This document shows positions 40,104 to 49,471 of a stretch of 52,244 nucleotides of DNA, piece after piece (within the stretch, counting starts at the first letter, position 1; each line of letters opens with the position of its first letter). This DNA is from JAICND01 sp040905905 (lineage in GTDB: Bacteria; Actinomycetota; Acidimicrobiia; Spongiisociales; ZC4RG35), in contig JBBDQN010000012.1 in the NCBI GenBank assembly GCA_040905905.1, positions 1-52,244 of the forward strand, given 5' to 3'. The notes under the pieces are model-generated. The model worked only from the letters and a program-made list of their open reading frames with translations, did not search any database and had not been told where the DNA came from. A program made the position numbers and the translations under genes.

Positions 40104-40838
40104 ATGATGCTTTCCACCAAGCGAGCTGTCGAGGCGATCAGCACAGATGGCCATGGCCTGGCCGATGCCGCCGAGGGGAACTTTGCGGCTGATGTTGCGT
40201 GTTGTCCGGGATGGAACGTCTCCGACCTGGTTTGGCACATCCGCGAGGTCCACTATTTCTGGGCGTCGATCGTTGCAGGTCTCGTCACCGATCCCAACAC
40301 CGTTCCGGAGATAGCGCGGCCCGAGTCGGAGGCTGAGCTGTTGGCCGACTACCGCCAGGGCGTCGGCCGGCTCGTTTCCGTCCTTGGCACCGCAGACCAG
40401 ACGGCTGCCCTATGGACCTGGTCGCACCAGAAGGACGTGGCGTTCGTCACCCGGCATCAGGTCCAGGAGGCCGCCGTCCACCGTTGGGACGCCGAGACTG
40501 CGGCCAGTCGAGAGTTCGAGATCGAGCCAGACCTCGCTGCCGACTCTGTCGACGAGTTTCTCGAACACTCGACGCCTTCTCGAAATGATGACGCCCAACC
40601 TCTCGCGGGGACTCTGCACCTCCATGCCACCGACGCCCTGGGGGAATGGTTGGTTGGCGAAGATGAGAAGGGGCAACTACAGGTCGAGCGGGGTCACCAC
40701 AAGGGGGACGCGGTCCTCAGGGCCAGTGCCTCCGACCTCCTCTTGATGCTCTACCGGCGGATCGGGACAGATCGGGGAGAGATCATGGGAGACGCTGGAG
40801 TGGTTGATCGGTTCCTTGCTCGGACCAACCTCGACTAA
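40104..40838 (+). CDS. Maleylpyruvate isomerase-family (mycothiol-dependent type) enzyme
   Basis: Starts at ATG 40104 or 40107 (MMLSTKRAVEAIS); the frame is open to 40059. It has 244 residues. The N-terminal DinB-like domain has CCPGWNVSDLVWHIREVHYFWASIVAG and AVHRWDAETAA, containing the metal ligands His and Glu; the C-terminal domain has LHATDALGEWLV. This is the TIGR03083-type family, found in mycothiol-producing actinobacteria. Substrate unknown. It converges on the tandem GNAT gene with 4 bp overlap. Confidence 0.86.
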   Translation: MMLSTKRAVEAISTDGHGLADAAEGNFAADVACCPGWNVSDLVWHIREVHYFWASIVAGLVTDPNTVPEIARPESEAELLADYRQGVGRLVSVLGTADQTAALWTWSHQKDVAFVTRHQVQEAAVHRWDAETAASREFEIEPDLAADSVDEFLEHSTPSRNDDAQPLAGTLHLHATDALGEWLVGEDEKGQLQVERGHHKGDAVLRASASDLLLMLYRRIGTDRGEIMGDAGVVDRFLARTNLD

Positions 40839-41836
40839 CCGATCGGCTTCTGGAACGTCGTCGAGGTGGCGTGGATCTGATAACCGAGGCTTGAGTAGAG
40901 GTGGAGGGCCCCGGTGGGGTTTTCGGTGTGGACACCCAGCCCGGCTTCTTTCATGCCCCGCTCTCGCAGGACTCGCATGCTTTCGCAGATCAGCGCCCGG
41001 GCCACGCCTTTGCCGCGCCACTCCTTGATTGTCGAGATGTCTTCGGTGTATCCCCGCAGCCGTTGATACTCCTCGTTCTCGGCGGTGTTGATGAATGAAC
41101 GGACCTGGCCCACCACCCGGTCTCCTTCCCAGGCGATCTTCCACAGGGTGGTGTCGGTGAACGGGCGATCGAGAAACCCCTCCCAGTCCGACTCGGTAGG
41201 CCGGCGTGCTCCCCAGTGATCAAGGAACGCCTCGGCGTCGGCCTCCCAGATCCGTCGGAGATGATCGGACTCGACCGGTCTGATCTCGAGACCCTTAGCC
41301 AGCGGAGAGTCGGGAAGCTCGCCGACAATGCTCCGGGCCATCTCGGCACCGTAGGTGACCGGTTTGTAGCCATTGCTCTCCAGCAGGGCGCGAGCACCTT
41401 CCTCCCCTCCTTCGGCGAAGGAACGGAACACCTTGTTCTCGGCGCTGTGTAGGTCGGCAATCGTTCCGAGCCGTTGCTCGTTCCAGCCCAGCAGCACCTG
41501 TCCGATTCCCAGGCGCCGCCAGGCGGGGTCGACGAAGCCGATCGGGATGTAGGTGTGCTGTTCGTCCTCTTGCTTCTCCCACCACACTCGCGAATACGCA
41601 ATGGGCTCTGCGTTGATCTCGGCAAAACACATGTCGAGGTACGGGTCACAGTTGTGGAGATGGCGGTAGCCGTTTGCAATGGTGTCGACGGTGTCGGACC
41701 GTTCGATGTCGTCGGCCACCTTGGCAGCGGTGATGATGCGCACCATCGCCGGATAGTCCGCTTCGCCCCGAAAGTGGCGGAACGTGAGGCCCGCCACGTC
41801 GGGAGCGCCGCGAATCGAGATCGGTTCACCTGGCAT
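40835..41836 (-). CDS. Tandem GNAT acetyltransferase (MshD-like)
   Basis: 333 residues with two GNAT domains. The first (about 17-160) has the acetyl-CoA loop VDPAWRRLGIGQVLLGW, the second (about 185-333) has IKEWRGKGVARALICESMRV and ENPTGALHLYSSLGY. The two-domain layout is like mycothiol synthase MshD, in which only one domain is active. However, the sequence is not close enough to name it, and it could acetylate another substrate. The convergent neighbour is a mycothiol-type enzyme. Confidence 0.75.
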   Translation of the reverse strand: MPGEPISIRGAPDVAGLTFRHFRGEADYPAMVRIITAAKVADDIERSDTVDTIANGYRHLHNCDPYLDMCFAEINAEPIAYSRVWWEKQEDEQHTYIPIGFVDPAWRRLGIGQVLLGWNEQRLGTIADLHSAENKVFRSFAEGGEEGARALLESNGYKPVTYGAEMARSIVGELPDSPLAKGLEIRPVESDHLRRIWEADAEAFLDHWGARRPTESDWEGFLDRPFTDTTLWKIAWEGDRVVGQVRSFINTAENEEYQRLRGYTEDISTIKEWRGKGVARALICESMRVLRERGMKEAGLGVHTENPTGALHLYSSLGYQIHATSTTFQKPIG

Positions 41837-41881
41837 GCCCAGAACCTAACGATCCGGGAGGGCCGCCGTGATCGAATTAGC

Positions 41882-42967
41882 TCAGCCGAGGACCCAACCA
41901 AGGCCTTCCTGGAGACGATCCCGCCAAGCCTCCCAGGTATGACCATCCCGGCTCTCGGCGTATCGCACGGTCAGACCCGCACGCCGAAGGCGGTCGGCCA
42001 TGAAGCGGTTTTCGGCGATCATCCTCTCATAGGTCCCGCATGAGAGAAAGACCTGTTTCGGCAGCACTGACGGTTCCAATCGGTGGAGAAGGTCGGCGAT
42101 CGGTCCGAGGATGCCCTGGGCCGCGCCCCATCCGGGAGTCTGGGCAAAGGTGCCCGATTGCAACAAGAGCCCGGCAAAGGCGCCGGGATGCCGCCAGGCG
42201 GTATGGAGGGCAGCCACGGCACCGAGGCTTGCCCCCATGATGATTTTTCGACCGATAGCAAAGGTGTCCTCTAGTTGCGGCATCGCCTCATTTACGACGA
42301 AGTCGGCGTGGGCCGCGTGAGCGGCATATTCGACTAGCCGTTCCTGCGGCCAGGAGAACGCCGCCAACACTGGAGGGATACGACCCCAATTGATCAGATT
42401 GTCGAGGACCAGGGCCATGCCGCCATAGGTGAGGTAGTCGCCACCGTCGTGTATGAACAAGAGCGGATAATCCCTCTGTGAGTCGAATCCGGCGGGACGG
42501 TAGACGGTGAGTTTGCGATCTCGACCCATGGCTGAGGCAACCCAAACGTCCTCGAATGAGCCCGTGGGAGTGATCTCATGGACCCGGGCGAAATCCGGGA
42601 CCTCGTACCCGTATGCCCGGCAAACGGAATTGGTCCCAAAGGGATTGGTGGTGGTGATCGGGTTGAGGGGATCGTTGACCCACTCGGCATGGTGGTCGCG
42701 CAGGACCTCAAACTTGTATTCGAGTCGGGCGCCGTCAGGCAAGGGGAGATCGAGCCACCAGAGGTCGTTGCCGTTGAGCCTGGCAAAGTTGTGAGGGCCG
42801 GGGAACCCGGCGATCATCGGCCGCAAGCTCACCGCTTCGGCCTTGCCCCGGAACAGAAAAATGGCCCGGCCAGGCTCCACCACGGGAAACGTACGATCGG
42901 ACAGCAAGTTGTCGACCTCATCCGGGGTGGCATGCTCCACTGGGGAAAGGAATGCGGGCAAGGCCAT
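41882..42967 (-). CDS. Esterase of the enterochelin esterase-like (alpha/beta hydrolase) type
   Basis: 361 residues. The N-terminal about 120 residues form an E-set/CBM48-like beta domain (LRPMIAGFPGPHNFARLNGN, then LWWLDLPLPDGARLEYKFEV), as in glycogen-branching and Fes-like proteins. The alpha/beta hydrolase domain follows with IIMGASLGAVAALHTA (Ser247) and DGHTWEAWRD with His343. Substrates in this group include esters and sugar-linked acyl groups. It is read with the ATP-grasp gene next to it (3 bp between stop and start) and with the glycogen synthase beyond. Confidence 0.85.
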   Translation of the reverse strand: MALPAFLSPVEHATPDEVDNLLSDRTFPVVEPGRAIFLFRGKAEAVSLRPMIAGFPGPHNFARLNGNDLWWLDLPLPDGARLEYKFEVLRDHHAEWVNDPLNPITTTNPFGTNSVCRAYGYEVPDFARVHEITPTGSFEDVWVASAMGRDRKLTVYRPAGFDSQRDYPLLFIHDGGDYLTYGGMALVLDNLINWGRIPPVLAAFSWPQERLVEYAAHAAHADFVVNEAMPQLEDTFAIGRKIIMGASLGAVAALHTAWRHPGAFAGLLLQSGTFAQTPGWGAAQGILGPIADLLHRLEPSVLPKQVFLSCGTYERMIAENRFMADRLRRAGLTVRYAESRDGHTWEAWRDRLQEGLGWVLG

Positions 42968-42969
42968 CG

Positions 42970-44193
42970 TCAGACCGCCCGGACCTGGGCGATCTCGCCA
43001 ACTCGCATGAACATCTCCCGCAGGGTGTCATAGTCGGGGTGGCGCATCCTGATCCAGGCGTTAGCCATATAGCCGGCTTCGACCGGTTGGGTCGGTGTTC
43101 CGGGTTTGGGGAGGTGGAAGTCTATGAACCACTCTCCGAACTTACTTCGCACCTCGTCCAGACCGTCGTATCCCGAGATCGTCCCATCGCGATCCGGGCG
43201 CAGGGCGATGATCCCTGCGGAGAAATTCCGCGAGGGCTGCGTAGTGACGAGGCCGTGGCAAATGGCCATCGCCCATTGGTGGTACAGGTCGATCTCGTTG
43301 GCGGCGCAATAGAGGTCCCAAGCGCCCACACCCGGCGGGCGGCAACCGATTTCGGAGAACTTGAGTCCCTTGGGCCCGGCGAACCACTCCATGTGGGTAG
43401 CGGAGGTTCCGATTCCAAGCTCGGGGAGCACCCGACGGCCCATCATCTTCACCTCGTCGTAGCCCTCGACCCGGTCGATCCGGTTGGTGGTGATGAATAC
43501 CGGTGAGATCCACCGGGTCCTCATGGCTTCGAGCACGTTGGGGTAGTAGTGGGATACGAACTCCATTGCGACTTGTCCGTCGATTGTCACCGTGTCGTAG
43601 AAGCCCTCGTGTCCTTCGACGAACTCTTCCACGGCGACCGAGGCGCCCAGATCGAAACGGAACGATGACAGCGCTGCCTCCAGTTCGTCGTCGCTGTTCA
43701 CCTTGCTGGTGCCAGAGGCACCGGCGGCGTCGCGGGGCTTGATGATGATCGGGTAACCCACTTGACGGGCGAAGGTCCGCACCTCGTCGGGGTCGTCGGC
43801 GCCGATCGAGAGGGCACAGGGTATCCCCGCCTGGCGGAGCACCTCTTTCATCGATGGTTTGTCCCGGCACAACCAGGCGGTCCTGACCGAAGTACCGGGT
43901 ATCCCACACCGCTCCCGAACCACCGCCGACGGCACGATGTGCGCCTCGATGGTGGCTTCCAGTCGATCGACCCAGGTTCGGGATTGCACGAACCGCACCG
44001 CTTGTTCGAGGGCCCCGTCATCAACGACCGAGCTGACCTGTTCATAGTGGCTCAACCAGCCCCGGACATCTTCGTCGAGCCAGTCCCGCGGTCTTTCGCC
44101 TATGCCAATGACTGTGGCGCCGGCTTCCGCCAAACCCCGTACGAACTTCTTCTGATAGCTCGGGAAGCTCGGTTCGATGAAGATGACGTTCAT
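42970..44193 (-). CDS. ATP-grasp ligase A (carboxylate-amine ligase type)
   Basis: The ATG at 44193 overlaps the glgA stop by 4 bp and gives 407 residues (NVIFIEPSFPSYQKKFVRGL). The ATP-grasp core is recognisable: KPSMKEVLRQAGIP with IIIKPRDAAGASGTSKVNSD, AVEEFVEGHEGFYDTVTIDG, and the metal-binding LKFSEIGCRPPGVG. ATP-grasp enzymes join a carboxylate to an amine, thiol or hydroxyl through an acyl-phosphate. Substrate unknown. It is most similar in layout to genes at 45691 and 46908, across the divergent promoter. Confidence 0.88.
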   Translation of the reverse strand: MNVIFIEPSFPSYQKKFVRGLAEAGATVIGIGERPRDWLDEDVRGWLSHYEQVSSVVDDGALEQAVRFVQSRTWVDRLEATIEAHIVPSAVVRERCGIPGTSVRTAWLCRDKPSMKEVLRQAGIPCALSIGADDPDEVRTFARQVGYPIIIKPRDAAGASGTSKVNSDDELEAALSSFRFDLGASVAVEEFVEGHEGFYDTVTIDGQVAMEFVSHYYPNVLEAMRTRWISPVFITTNRIDRVEGYDEVKMMGRRVLPELGIGTSATHMEWFAGPKGLKFSEIGCRPPGVGAWDLYCAANEIDLYHQWAMAICHGLVTTQPSRNFSAGIIALRPDRDGTISGYDGLDEVRSKFGEWFIDFHLPKPGTPTQPVEAGYMANAWIRMRHPDYDTLREMFMRVGEIAQVRAV

Positions 44194-45629
44194 TGATCGA
44201 CGTTTTCCATCACGGTTTGGTATGCGGCCAGGTACTCGCCAGCCCGTCGCTCCCACGAGTTGTCTTCGGACATTCCGTTTTGTTGCAATCGCTCCCACAG
44301 GTCACGGTCGGGGAATAGGCGGACAGCCTCTCCCAAAGCCCAATGAAACCCTTCCTCCGAGTAATGCTCAAAGGCGAAGCCGTTGCCGTCACCCGTGGCG
44401 GGATCGTAGTGCCGGACAGTGTCTGCCAGACCACCGGTCCGCCGCACTATCGGCGGAGTTCCATAAGCGAGGCTGTACATCTGGTTTAGTCCGGACGGTT
44501 CGTACCGGGAGGGCATGGCGAACATGTCAGCACCCGCCTCGATCAGGTGGGCCAGACGCTCGTCGTACACCGGGAGAAATTGGGCTTTGCCGGGATAGCG
44601 GTGGCTCAACCACACCAGGGCCTCCTCGTATTTCTTCTCCCCGGTCCCAATCCCCACGAAGCGCACCGCGTCCAGTTCGAGGAGGCGGGCAATTGGTCTG
44701 ATCAACAGCTCGATCCCCTTCTGAGCGGTGAGCCGCGAAACGATTCCCACCAGCGGAATCGTTTCATCCTCCAGGCCGGTCTCGAGCAGCAAAGCCCTCT
44801 TGTTGTGTTGTTTGCCGGCCATGTCGGGGGCCGAGTAAGGGGCGAAGAGGTGGCGATCGGTTTCCGGATTCCAAACGGTGGTATCGATGCCGTTGAGGAT
44901 TCCGACCAGGACCTGGGATCGTTTGCGAAGGATGGCGTCCAGGCCCGCGCCCAATTCCGGAGTTTGAATCTCCCAGGCGTAGGTTGGGGAAACCGTGGTC
45001 AGGAGGTCGGCATAGAGGAGTGCGTGTTCCATGAAGTTGATGTACCCCTGCCGAAGATGGTCCTGATGGAGAAGGTATTGCTGGGCCCCGAGACCGAGGT
45101 CGGGGAGGATGCCGGCATCGAACCAGCCCTGGTACGCGAGATTGTGGATCGTGAAGACGCTCTGGGTGTCCCGAAACAGGTTGTCTCCGACATAGACGCT
45201 ACGCAGGAGGAGAGGCAGGAAACCGGTATGCCAGTCGTTGCCGTGAGCAATGTCGGGTGACCATTGCCGGTGCCGGCACAATTCGAAGGCCGCCCTGGTC
45301 AAGAGCAGGAACCGAAGATGCTCATCCCGGTCTTGTGTGTAGATGGAACCCCGGTGATAGAGATCCGGCAGGTCGATGAACCAGGTGCGGCCGTCGGGAG
45401 CCAGGCGCGCCGAGAAGGCCACCTGTTTGTCCCCTACCCGAACTTCGATGTCCTCATAGACGAGGTGGAGGCGGTGCTCTCTGGGGTCAATGGTGTCGTA
45501 GAGGGGTGTGACCACCATCACGTCCTGTCCCAGGTCGGCCAGTGCGGCAGGGAGGGCGGCGGCGACGTCGGCCAGACCTCCGGTCTTCGAATACGGAGCC
45601 ACCTCGGCCGAGACAAACAGAACCCTCAC
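44190..45629 (-). CDS. glgA: Glycogen/starch synthase, GT5 family
   Basis: 479 residues. The N-terminal KTGGLADV with Lys15 binds ADP-glucose, and HGNDWHTGFLPLLL, TIHNLAYQGWFDAG, NGIDTTVWNPETD, and IVSRLTAQKGIELL follow. The C-terminal Rossmann domain has SRYEPSGLNQMYSLAYGTPP, where the E-x7-E-like glutamates sit. It adds glucose from ADP-glucose (sometimes UDP-glucose) to alpha-1,4-glucan. It is the first gene of a minus-strand set glgA-ATP-grasp-esterase and is 61 bp from the divergent ATP-grasp gene. Most actinobacterial glycogen synthases are GT4-type, so this may make another glucan. Confidence 0.93.
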   Translation of the reverse strand: MRVLFVSAEVAPYSKTGGLADVAAALPAALADLGQDVMVVTPLYDTIDPREHRLHLVYEDIEVRVGDKQVAFSARLAPDGRTWFIDLPDLYHRGSIYTQDRDEHLRFLLLTRAAFELCRHRQWSPDIAHGNDWHTGFLPLLLRSVYVGDNLFRDTQSVFTIHNLAYQGWFDAGILPDLGLGAQQYLLHQDHLRQGYINFMEHALLYADLLTTVSPTYAWEIQTPELGAGLDAILRKRSQVLVGILNGIDTTVWNPETDRHLFAPYSAPDMAGKQHNKRALLLETGLEDETIPLVGIVSRLTAQKGIELLIRPIARLLELDAVRFVGIGTGEKKYEEALVWLSHRYPGKAQFLPVYDERLAHLIEAGADMFAMPSRYEPSGLNQMYSLAYGTPPIVRRTGGLADTVRHYDPATGDGNGFAFEHYSEEGFHWALGEAVRLFPDRDLWERLQQNGMSEDNSWERRAGEYLAAYQTVMENVDQ

Positions 45630-45690
45630 CGGCCGTCGATTCTCGCACGGCGCCGACCCCCGTGGGCTGTCACCCCGCTACCGTGCCGCG

Positions 45691-46911
45691 GTGGCCGAAG
45701 TTGTCTTCGTCGCCCCCTACTTTTTGCCCACAACCAACCGCTTTATCGCCGCGGTGGCGGCATTGCCGGACGTTGCGTTAGGCGTAGTGAGCAATGAGCC
45801 AGTCGACCAACTCCCGGACGACGTCCGTTCACGACTGGCCGCCCACCACCGCGTAGACAACGCCCTCGAACCTGGTCAGCTGACACTCGCGGTCAAGGCA
45901 ATCGGACGGCGCCTCGGCGGCGTGGACCGAATCCTTGGTCCGTTGGAGGAGCTACAGGTACCGATGGCGATGGTGCGGGCGAACCTTGGCATCGAAGGCA
46001 TCGACGTGGACACCGCCTCCAACTTCCGTGACAAGAATCGGATGAAGCGGATCCTCGGCGAGCACGGACTTCCTTGTGCCCGTCATCGCCTGGTGGGTGA
46101 TGCCGCTGCTGTCCGGCAGTTCGTGCAGGAGAGTGGGCTTCCCGTAGTCGCCAAACCACAGGCTGGTTCAGGCGCTCGCAACACCTTCCGGCTCAACACA
46201 CCACAACAGGTCGAAGAGTGGCTGCACTGGTCACCACCCCAGCCCGATCGGCCGACTTTGCTCGAAGAGTTCGTGGTCGGTGAGGAACACGCTTTCGACT
46301 GTGTGTTCGTCGATGGTCAGCCGGTTTGGTGGAGTATCACCCGCTACCACCCCACTCCACTCGAGGTCATGGAGAATCCCTGGATCCAATGGGCGGCGAT
46401 TCTCCCTCGCGACATCAGTGGTCCCGAGTTTGGGAGAATCCGGTCGGCGGGTCCGGCGGCAATCTCGGTCTTGGGTCTAGGAACCGGATTGGTCCACCTC
46501 GAGTGGTTCAGGCGGGCCGACGGGAGCGTCGCTATCTCGGAGGCGGCGGTGAGACCCCCTGGAGCGCAATTCTCGACATTGATCTCATACGCCCATGACT
46601 TCGACCTCTACCAGGCCTGGGCGAGGCTGATGGTCTTCGGTGAGTTCACCCCGCCCCCCAGGTTGTTTGCCGTCGGGGCTGCCTATTTGCGAGGCCAGGG
46701 TTCGGGACGGGTCAAGGAGATCCATGGACTCGAGCGGGCGCAGTCCGAGGTGGGGGGTTTGGTCATGGAGGTGAAACTTCCCCAACCGGGGCAGCCCGCC
46801 AGCAGCCACTACGAAGGCGAGGGCTACGTGATCGTTCGCCATCCCGAGACTGCGGTCGTGGAGCGAGCCATCGCAGCCATCGTCAACAATGTCAGGGTCG
46901 AACTGGGATGA
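45691..46911 (+). CDS. ATP-grasp ligase B (carboxylate-amine ligase type)
   Basis: GTG 45691 gives 406 residues (AEVVFVAPYFLPTTNRFIAA); the long upstream frame is antisense to glgA. ATP-grasp marks: NFRDKNRMKRILGEHGLPCA, VVAKPQAGSGARNTFRLN, LLEEFVVGEEHAFDCVFVDG and AISEAAVRPPGAQ. The C-terminal ends with YVIVRHPETAVVERAI. Divergent from glgA and overlapping the next ATP-grasp gene by 4 bp, so the two are co-translated. Substrate unknown. Confidence 0.88.
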   Translation: MAEVVFVAPYFLPTTNRFIAAVAALPDVALGVVSNEPVDQLPDDVRSRLAAHHRVDNALEPGQLTLAVKAIGRRLGGVDRILGPLEELQVPMAMVRANLGIEGIDVDTASNFRDKNRMKRILGEHGLPCARHRLVGDAAAVRQFVQESGLPVVAKPQAGSGARNTFRLNTPQQVEEWLHWSPPQPDRPTLLEEFVVGEEHAFDCVFVDGQPVWWSITRYHPTPLEVMENPWIQWAAILPRDISGPEFGRIRSAGPAAISVLGLGTGLVHLEWFRRADGSVAISEAAVRPPGAQFSTLISYAHDFDLYQAWARLMVFGEFTPPPRLFAVGAAYLRGQGSGRVKEIHGLERAQSEVGGLVMEVKLPQPGQPASSHYEGEGYVIVRHPETAVVERAIAAIVNNVRVELG

Positions 46912-48122
46912 ACGTCCTCTTCCTGTCGCCCGGGTTTCCGACGGAGATGACGGACTTCGTGCGGGCTCTGGCGGAGGTGGGCGCCACCGTCATCGGCATG
47001 GGTGATCAGCCGGAGGCGAATGTTCCAGATAAAGCTCGGAAAGCATTGGCGGCCTACTACCAGGTGAACTTCAACGATCACGCGTCGGTGATTGAAATCG
47101 CAATGGCGATTGCCCGTCGGGTGTCGATCGATCGGGTGGAGTCATTGTGGGAGCCCTTGATGATCCTGGCTGCCCGCCTTCGCGAAGATCTCGGGTTGGC
47201 GGGGATGACCCTCATCGAAACTGTGCCCTTCCGCGACAAGGAAGCGATGAAGCAGGTTCTCGATGAGGCTGGTGTGCGAACCCCACACCACTACCGCGCC
47301 CGCTCGGCCGAAGAAGTCAGAGATGCCTTGGATAAGGTCGGCTACCCGGCGATCGTGAAGCCGATCGCTGGGGCCGGCTCGGCTGACACCTATCGCCTCA
47401 ACAGCCACGCCGAAGCCGAGGCCGTAATCGCGGCCCTCCTCCATATCCCCGAAGTGAGTGTGGAGGAGTTCGTCGAAGCCGAGGAGTTCACCTTCGACAC
47501 CATTTGTTCGGGAGGGCGAATCCTCTTCTACAACATCTGCTGGTACCGGCCTCAGCCTCTGCTTGGAAGACAAAACGAGTGGATAAGTCAACAGACCGTG
47601 GTTCTCCGCAACCCTGATGTCGACCACCTGGCTCCGGGAATCCAGATGGGCCAGCAGGTCCTCGAAGCAATGAGTTTTCGGGACGGCTTCACCCACATGG
47701 AGTGGTATCTCAAACCCGACGGTGAGGCTGTCTTTGGTGAGATCGGGGCGAGGCCACCGGGTGGTCGGACAGTCGATGCCATGAACTTCGCCTCCGACGT
47801 GGACCTCTTTCAATGGTGGGCAGAGGCGGTGGTAAATGGCCGGATCTCCTCTCGTCTCGACCGGCGATACAACTGCGCAACAGTCTTCAAACGAGCGATG
47901 GGCGAGGGCACGATTCAGAGTTATGCGGGGCTCGACCGACTTCTGGCTGAGTTTGGCGCCCAGGTGGCAGCCGTGGAGTTGAACCCGATCGGCGCCCCGC
48001 GACGGAACTGGCGCCAGCAGCTGATCGGAGACGGGATGGTGGTGGTCCGCCACCCCGATCTCCAAACGTGCATAGACATCGCCGATCGTTTCGGCACCGA
48101 CTTCCAGATCTACGCTGGGTAG
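46908..48122 (+). CDS. ATP-grasp ligase C (carboxylate-amine ligase type)
   Basis: 404 residues (NVLFLSPGFPTEMTDFVRAL). The N-terminal Rossmann-like domain is closest in texture to ligase A (ALAEVGATVIGMGDQP against GLAEAGATVIGIGERP). The ATP-grasp core has PFRDKEAMKQVLDEAGVRTP, AIVKPIAGAGSADTYRLNSH, SVEEFVEAEEFTFDTICSGG, and GEIGARPPGGRTVDAMNF. The 3' end overlaps the sulfurtransferase gene (convergent) by 13 bp. Substrate unknown; three paralogues in one cluster suggest successive ligations. Confidence 0.88.
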   Translation: MNVLFLSPGFPTEMTDFVRALAEVGATVIGMGDQPEANVPDKARKALAAYYQVNFNDHASVIEIAMAIARRVSIDRVESLWEPLMILAARLREDLGLAGMTLIETVPFRDKEAMKQVLDEAGVRTPHHYRARSAEEVRDALDKVGYPAIVKPIAGAGSADTYRLNSHAEAEAVIAALLHIPEVSVEEFVEAEEFTFDTICSGGRILFYNICWYRPQPLLGRQNEWISQQTVVLRNPDVDHLAPGIQMGQQVLEAMSFRDGFTHMEWYLKPDGEAVFGEIGARPPGGRTVDAMNFASDVDLFQWWAEAVVNGRISSRLDRRYNCATVFKRAMGEGTIQSYAGLDRLLAEFGAQVAAVELNPIGAPRRNWRQQLIGDGMVVVRHPDLQTCIDIADRFGTDFQIYAG

Positions 48123-49438
48123 GCCAATTCGATGGGCCAGGGCTCAATCGGATTGTTGACAGGATCCTGGCTCCACTCGAACCAACCACCGTCGTAGACC
48201 GCGATCCGGGGCCAGCCCATCAAATATGCGTAGAACCAGGTCTCGCTGGCTCTCCATCCGGTACCGCAGTAGAAGGCGACCCACTTGTCGGGGGTGATGC
48301 CTGCCTCCGCCCAGTTCGAGGCTATCTCCGGATAGGCCCGCATGGTGTTGTCCACATTGCGGTAGTGCTGCATGTGATAGGCGTCGGTTCCGCAGTTTCC
48401 CCAAACATCGCCGACGATGCGCCCCTTGGCTTGGATGTAGTTGTATCCGCTGGTCTTGCCGGTGTGTTCGCGCCAGGTTCGAACGCTGACCAGGGCGGCA
48501 CCTTGCTGATCGGCCAGGATCGCCTTGGCCTCGGCGATGTCGATGATGACCTCCGGTCGTTGCGGAATCGCCACTCCAAAGGTCGCCGCTGGAGTTGGCG
48601 TCCGGGCCTCGGTCTCGAGGTCGTAGCCGGCCGTCACCCACCAGTCATATCCGCCGTCGAGAAGGCGGACGTCGTCAACGCCCGCATATCGAAGGATGGC
48701 TGCCGCCCGGGTGGCTGCGATCTGACCGGCCCGTCGGCCCGGCCACTTTTCGTTGGGGTTGCCCACGGTGTCTCGCCCGTACAGCACCACAGTCGTGTCA
48801 CGGGTAATGCCAAGCGACAACAGCGCAGCCTCGATCTCCTCCGGCGAGCGCCGATTCCAGTCGACCGAGGACTCGAGCGAGTTGGTGTCGAGATAGAACG
48901 CTCCAGGAATGTGGCCGTCGGCGTACTCTTCCGGCACGCCAAAGTTGACATGGAACACCGCCGAGCGAGTTCCTTGATAGCCCTCGGGGGTCACACCGTC
49001 GAGCAACTGGCGGACCCACTCCGGGTACACCAGCTTGTCGTAGTTGGGGAGCCGTTCCAGCGGCAGGCTGGCGTCGCTGGCCCAACCCCCGAAACCCTCC
49101 GCATATTCGAGTATCTCGAGGATGCCCAACTCTTCGAGCTTGGCCCTGAGCTCATCGCCTTGCCCGGGGGTGTCGCCATAGATCACCACGGTCTGGCCAG
49201 CGCCGATGCCCTTTTCGGCCAGCACCTGGTCGAGGCCCTCTTCATCGATGAGGGTTAGCCACATGGCAGGAAAGGCCACGGCTCCCGGAAGGTGTCCGCC
49301 CCGCGCCTCGCGTCGCAGCTTCCAACCGTTGTACGCGGCCAACGGACGGACATCGACCACCGTGAGGTCGGTGTCGCCGAGGCGGCGACGTAGCTGGTCG
49401 GTGGTGATAACGGTCGCCCGGTCGATGGTGGCGGTCAC
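48110..49438 (-). CDS. Sulfurtransferase with three rhodanese-like domains
   Basis: 442 residues. Domain 1 (about 10-130) has GHLPGAVAFP and VVIYGDTPGQGDE, lacking the catalytic Cys. Domain 2 (about 150-275) has GHIPGAFYLDTNSLE and VVLYGRDTVGNPNE, also lacking it. Domain 3 (about 300-442) has VAFYCGTGWRASETWFYAYL with Cys391 in the active loop CGTGWR. Only the third domain should carry a persulfide and move sulfur from thiosulfate or 3-mercaptopyruvate. The start ATG is preceded by AAAGGACC. A cysteine-rich leader peptide and a terminator lie in the 5' region (see next entries). Confidence 0.9.
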   Translation of the reverse strand: MTATIDRATVITTDQLRRRLGDTDLTVVDVRPLAAYNGWKLRREARGGHLPGAVAFPAMWLTLIDEEGLDQVLAEKGIGAGQTVVIYGDTPGQGDELRAKLEELGILEILEYAEGFGGWASDASLPLERLPNYDKLVYPEWVRQLLDGVTPEGYQGTRSAVFHVNFGVPEEYADGHIPGAFYLDTNSLESSVDWNRRSPEEIEAALLSLGITRDTTVVLYGRDTVGNPNEKWPGRRAGQIAATRAAAILRYAGVDDVRLLDGGYDWWVTAGYDLETEARTPTPAATFGVAIPQRPEVIIDIAEAKAILADQQGAALVSVRTWREHTGKTSGYNYIQAKGRIVGDVWGNCGTDAYHMQHYRNVDNTMRAYPEIASNWAEAGITPDKWVAFYCGTGWRASETWFYAYLMGWPRIAVYDGGWFEWSQDPVNNPIEPWPIELAYPA

Positions 49439-49471
49439 TGAAGGTCCTTTCGGGTGAAGATGCTGGTTCGG

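Noticed and set aside
48068..49258. A 396-codon plus-strand frame
   Set aside because: It is antisense to the triple-rhodanese gene, which has clear domains.
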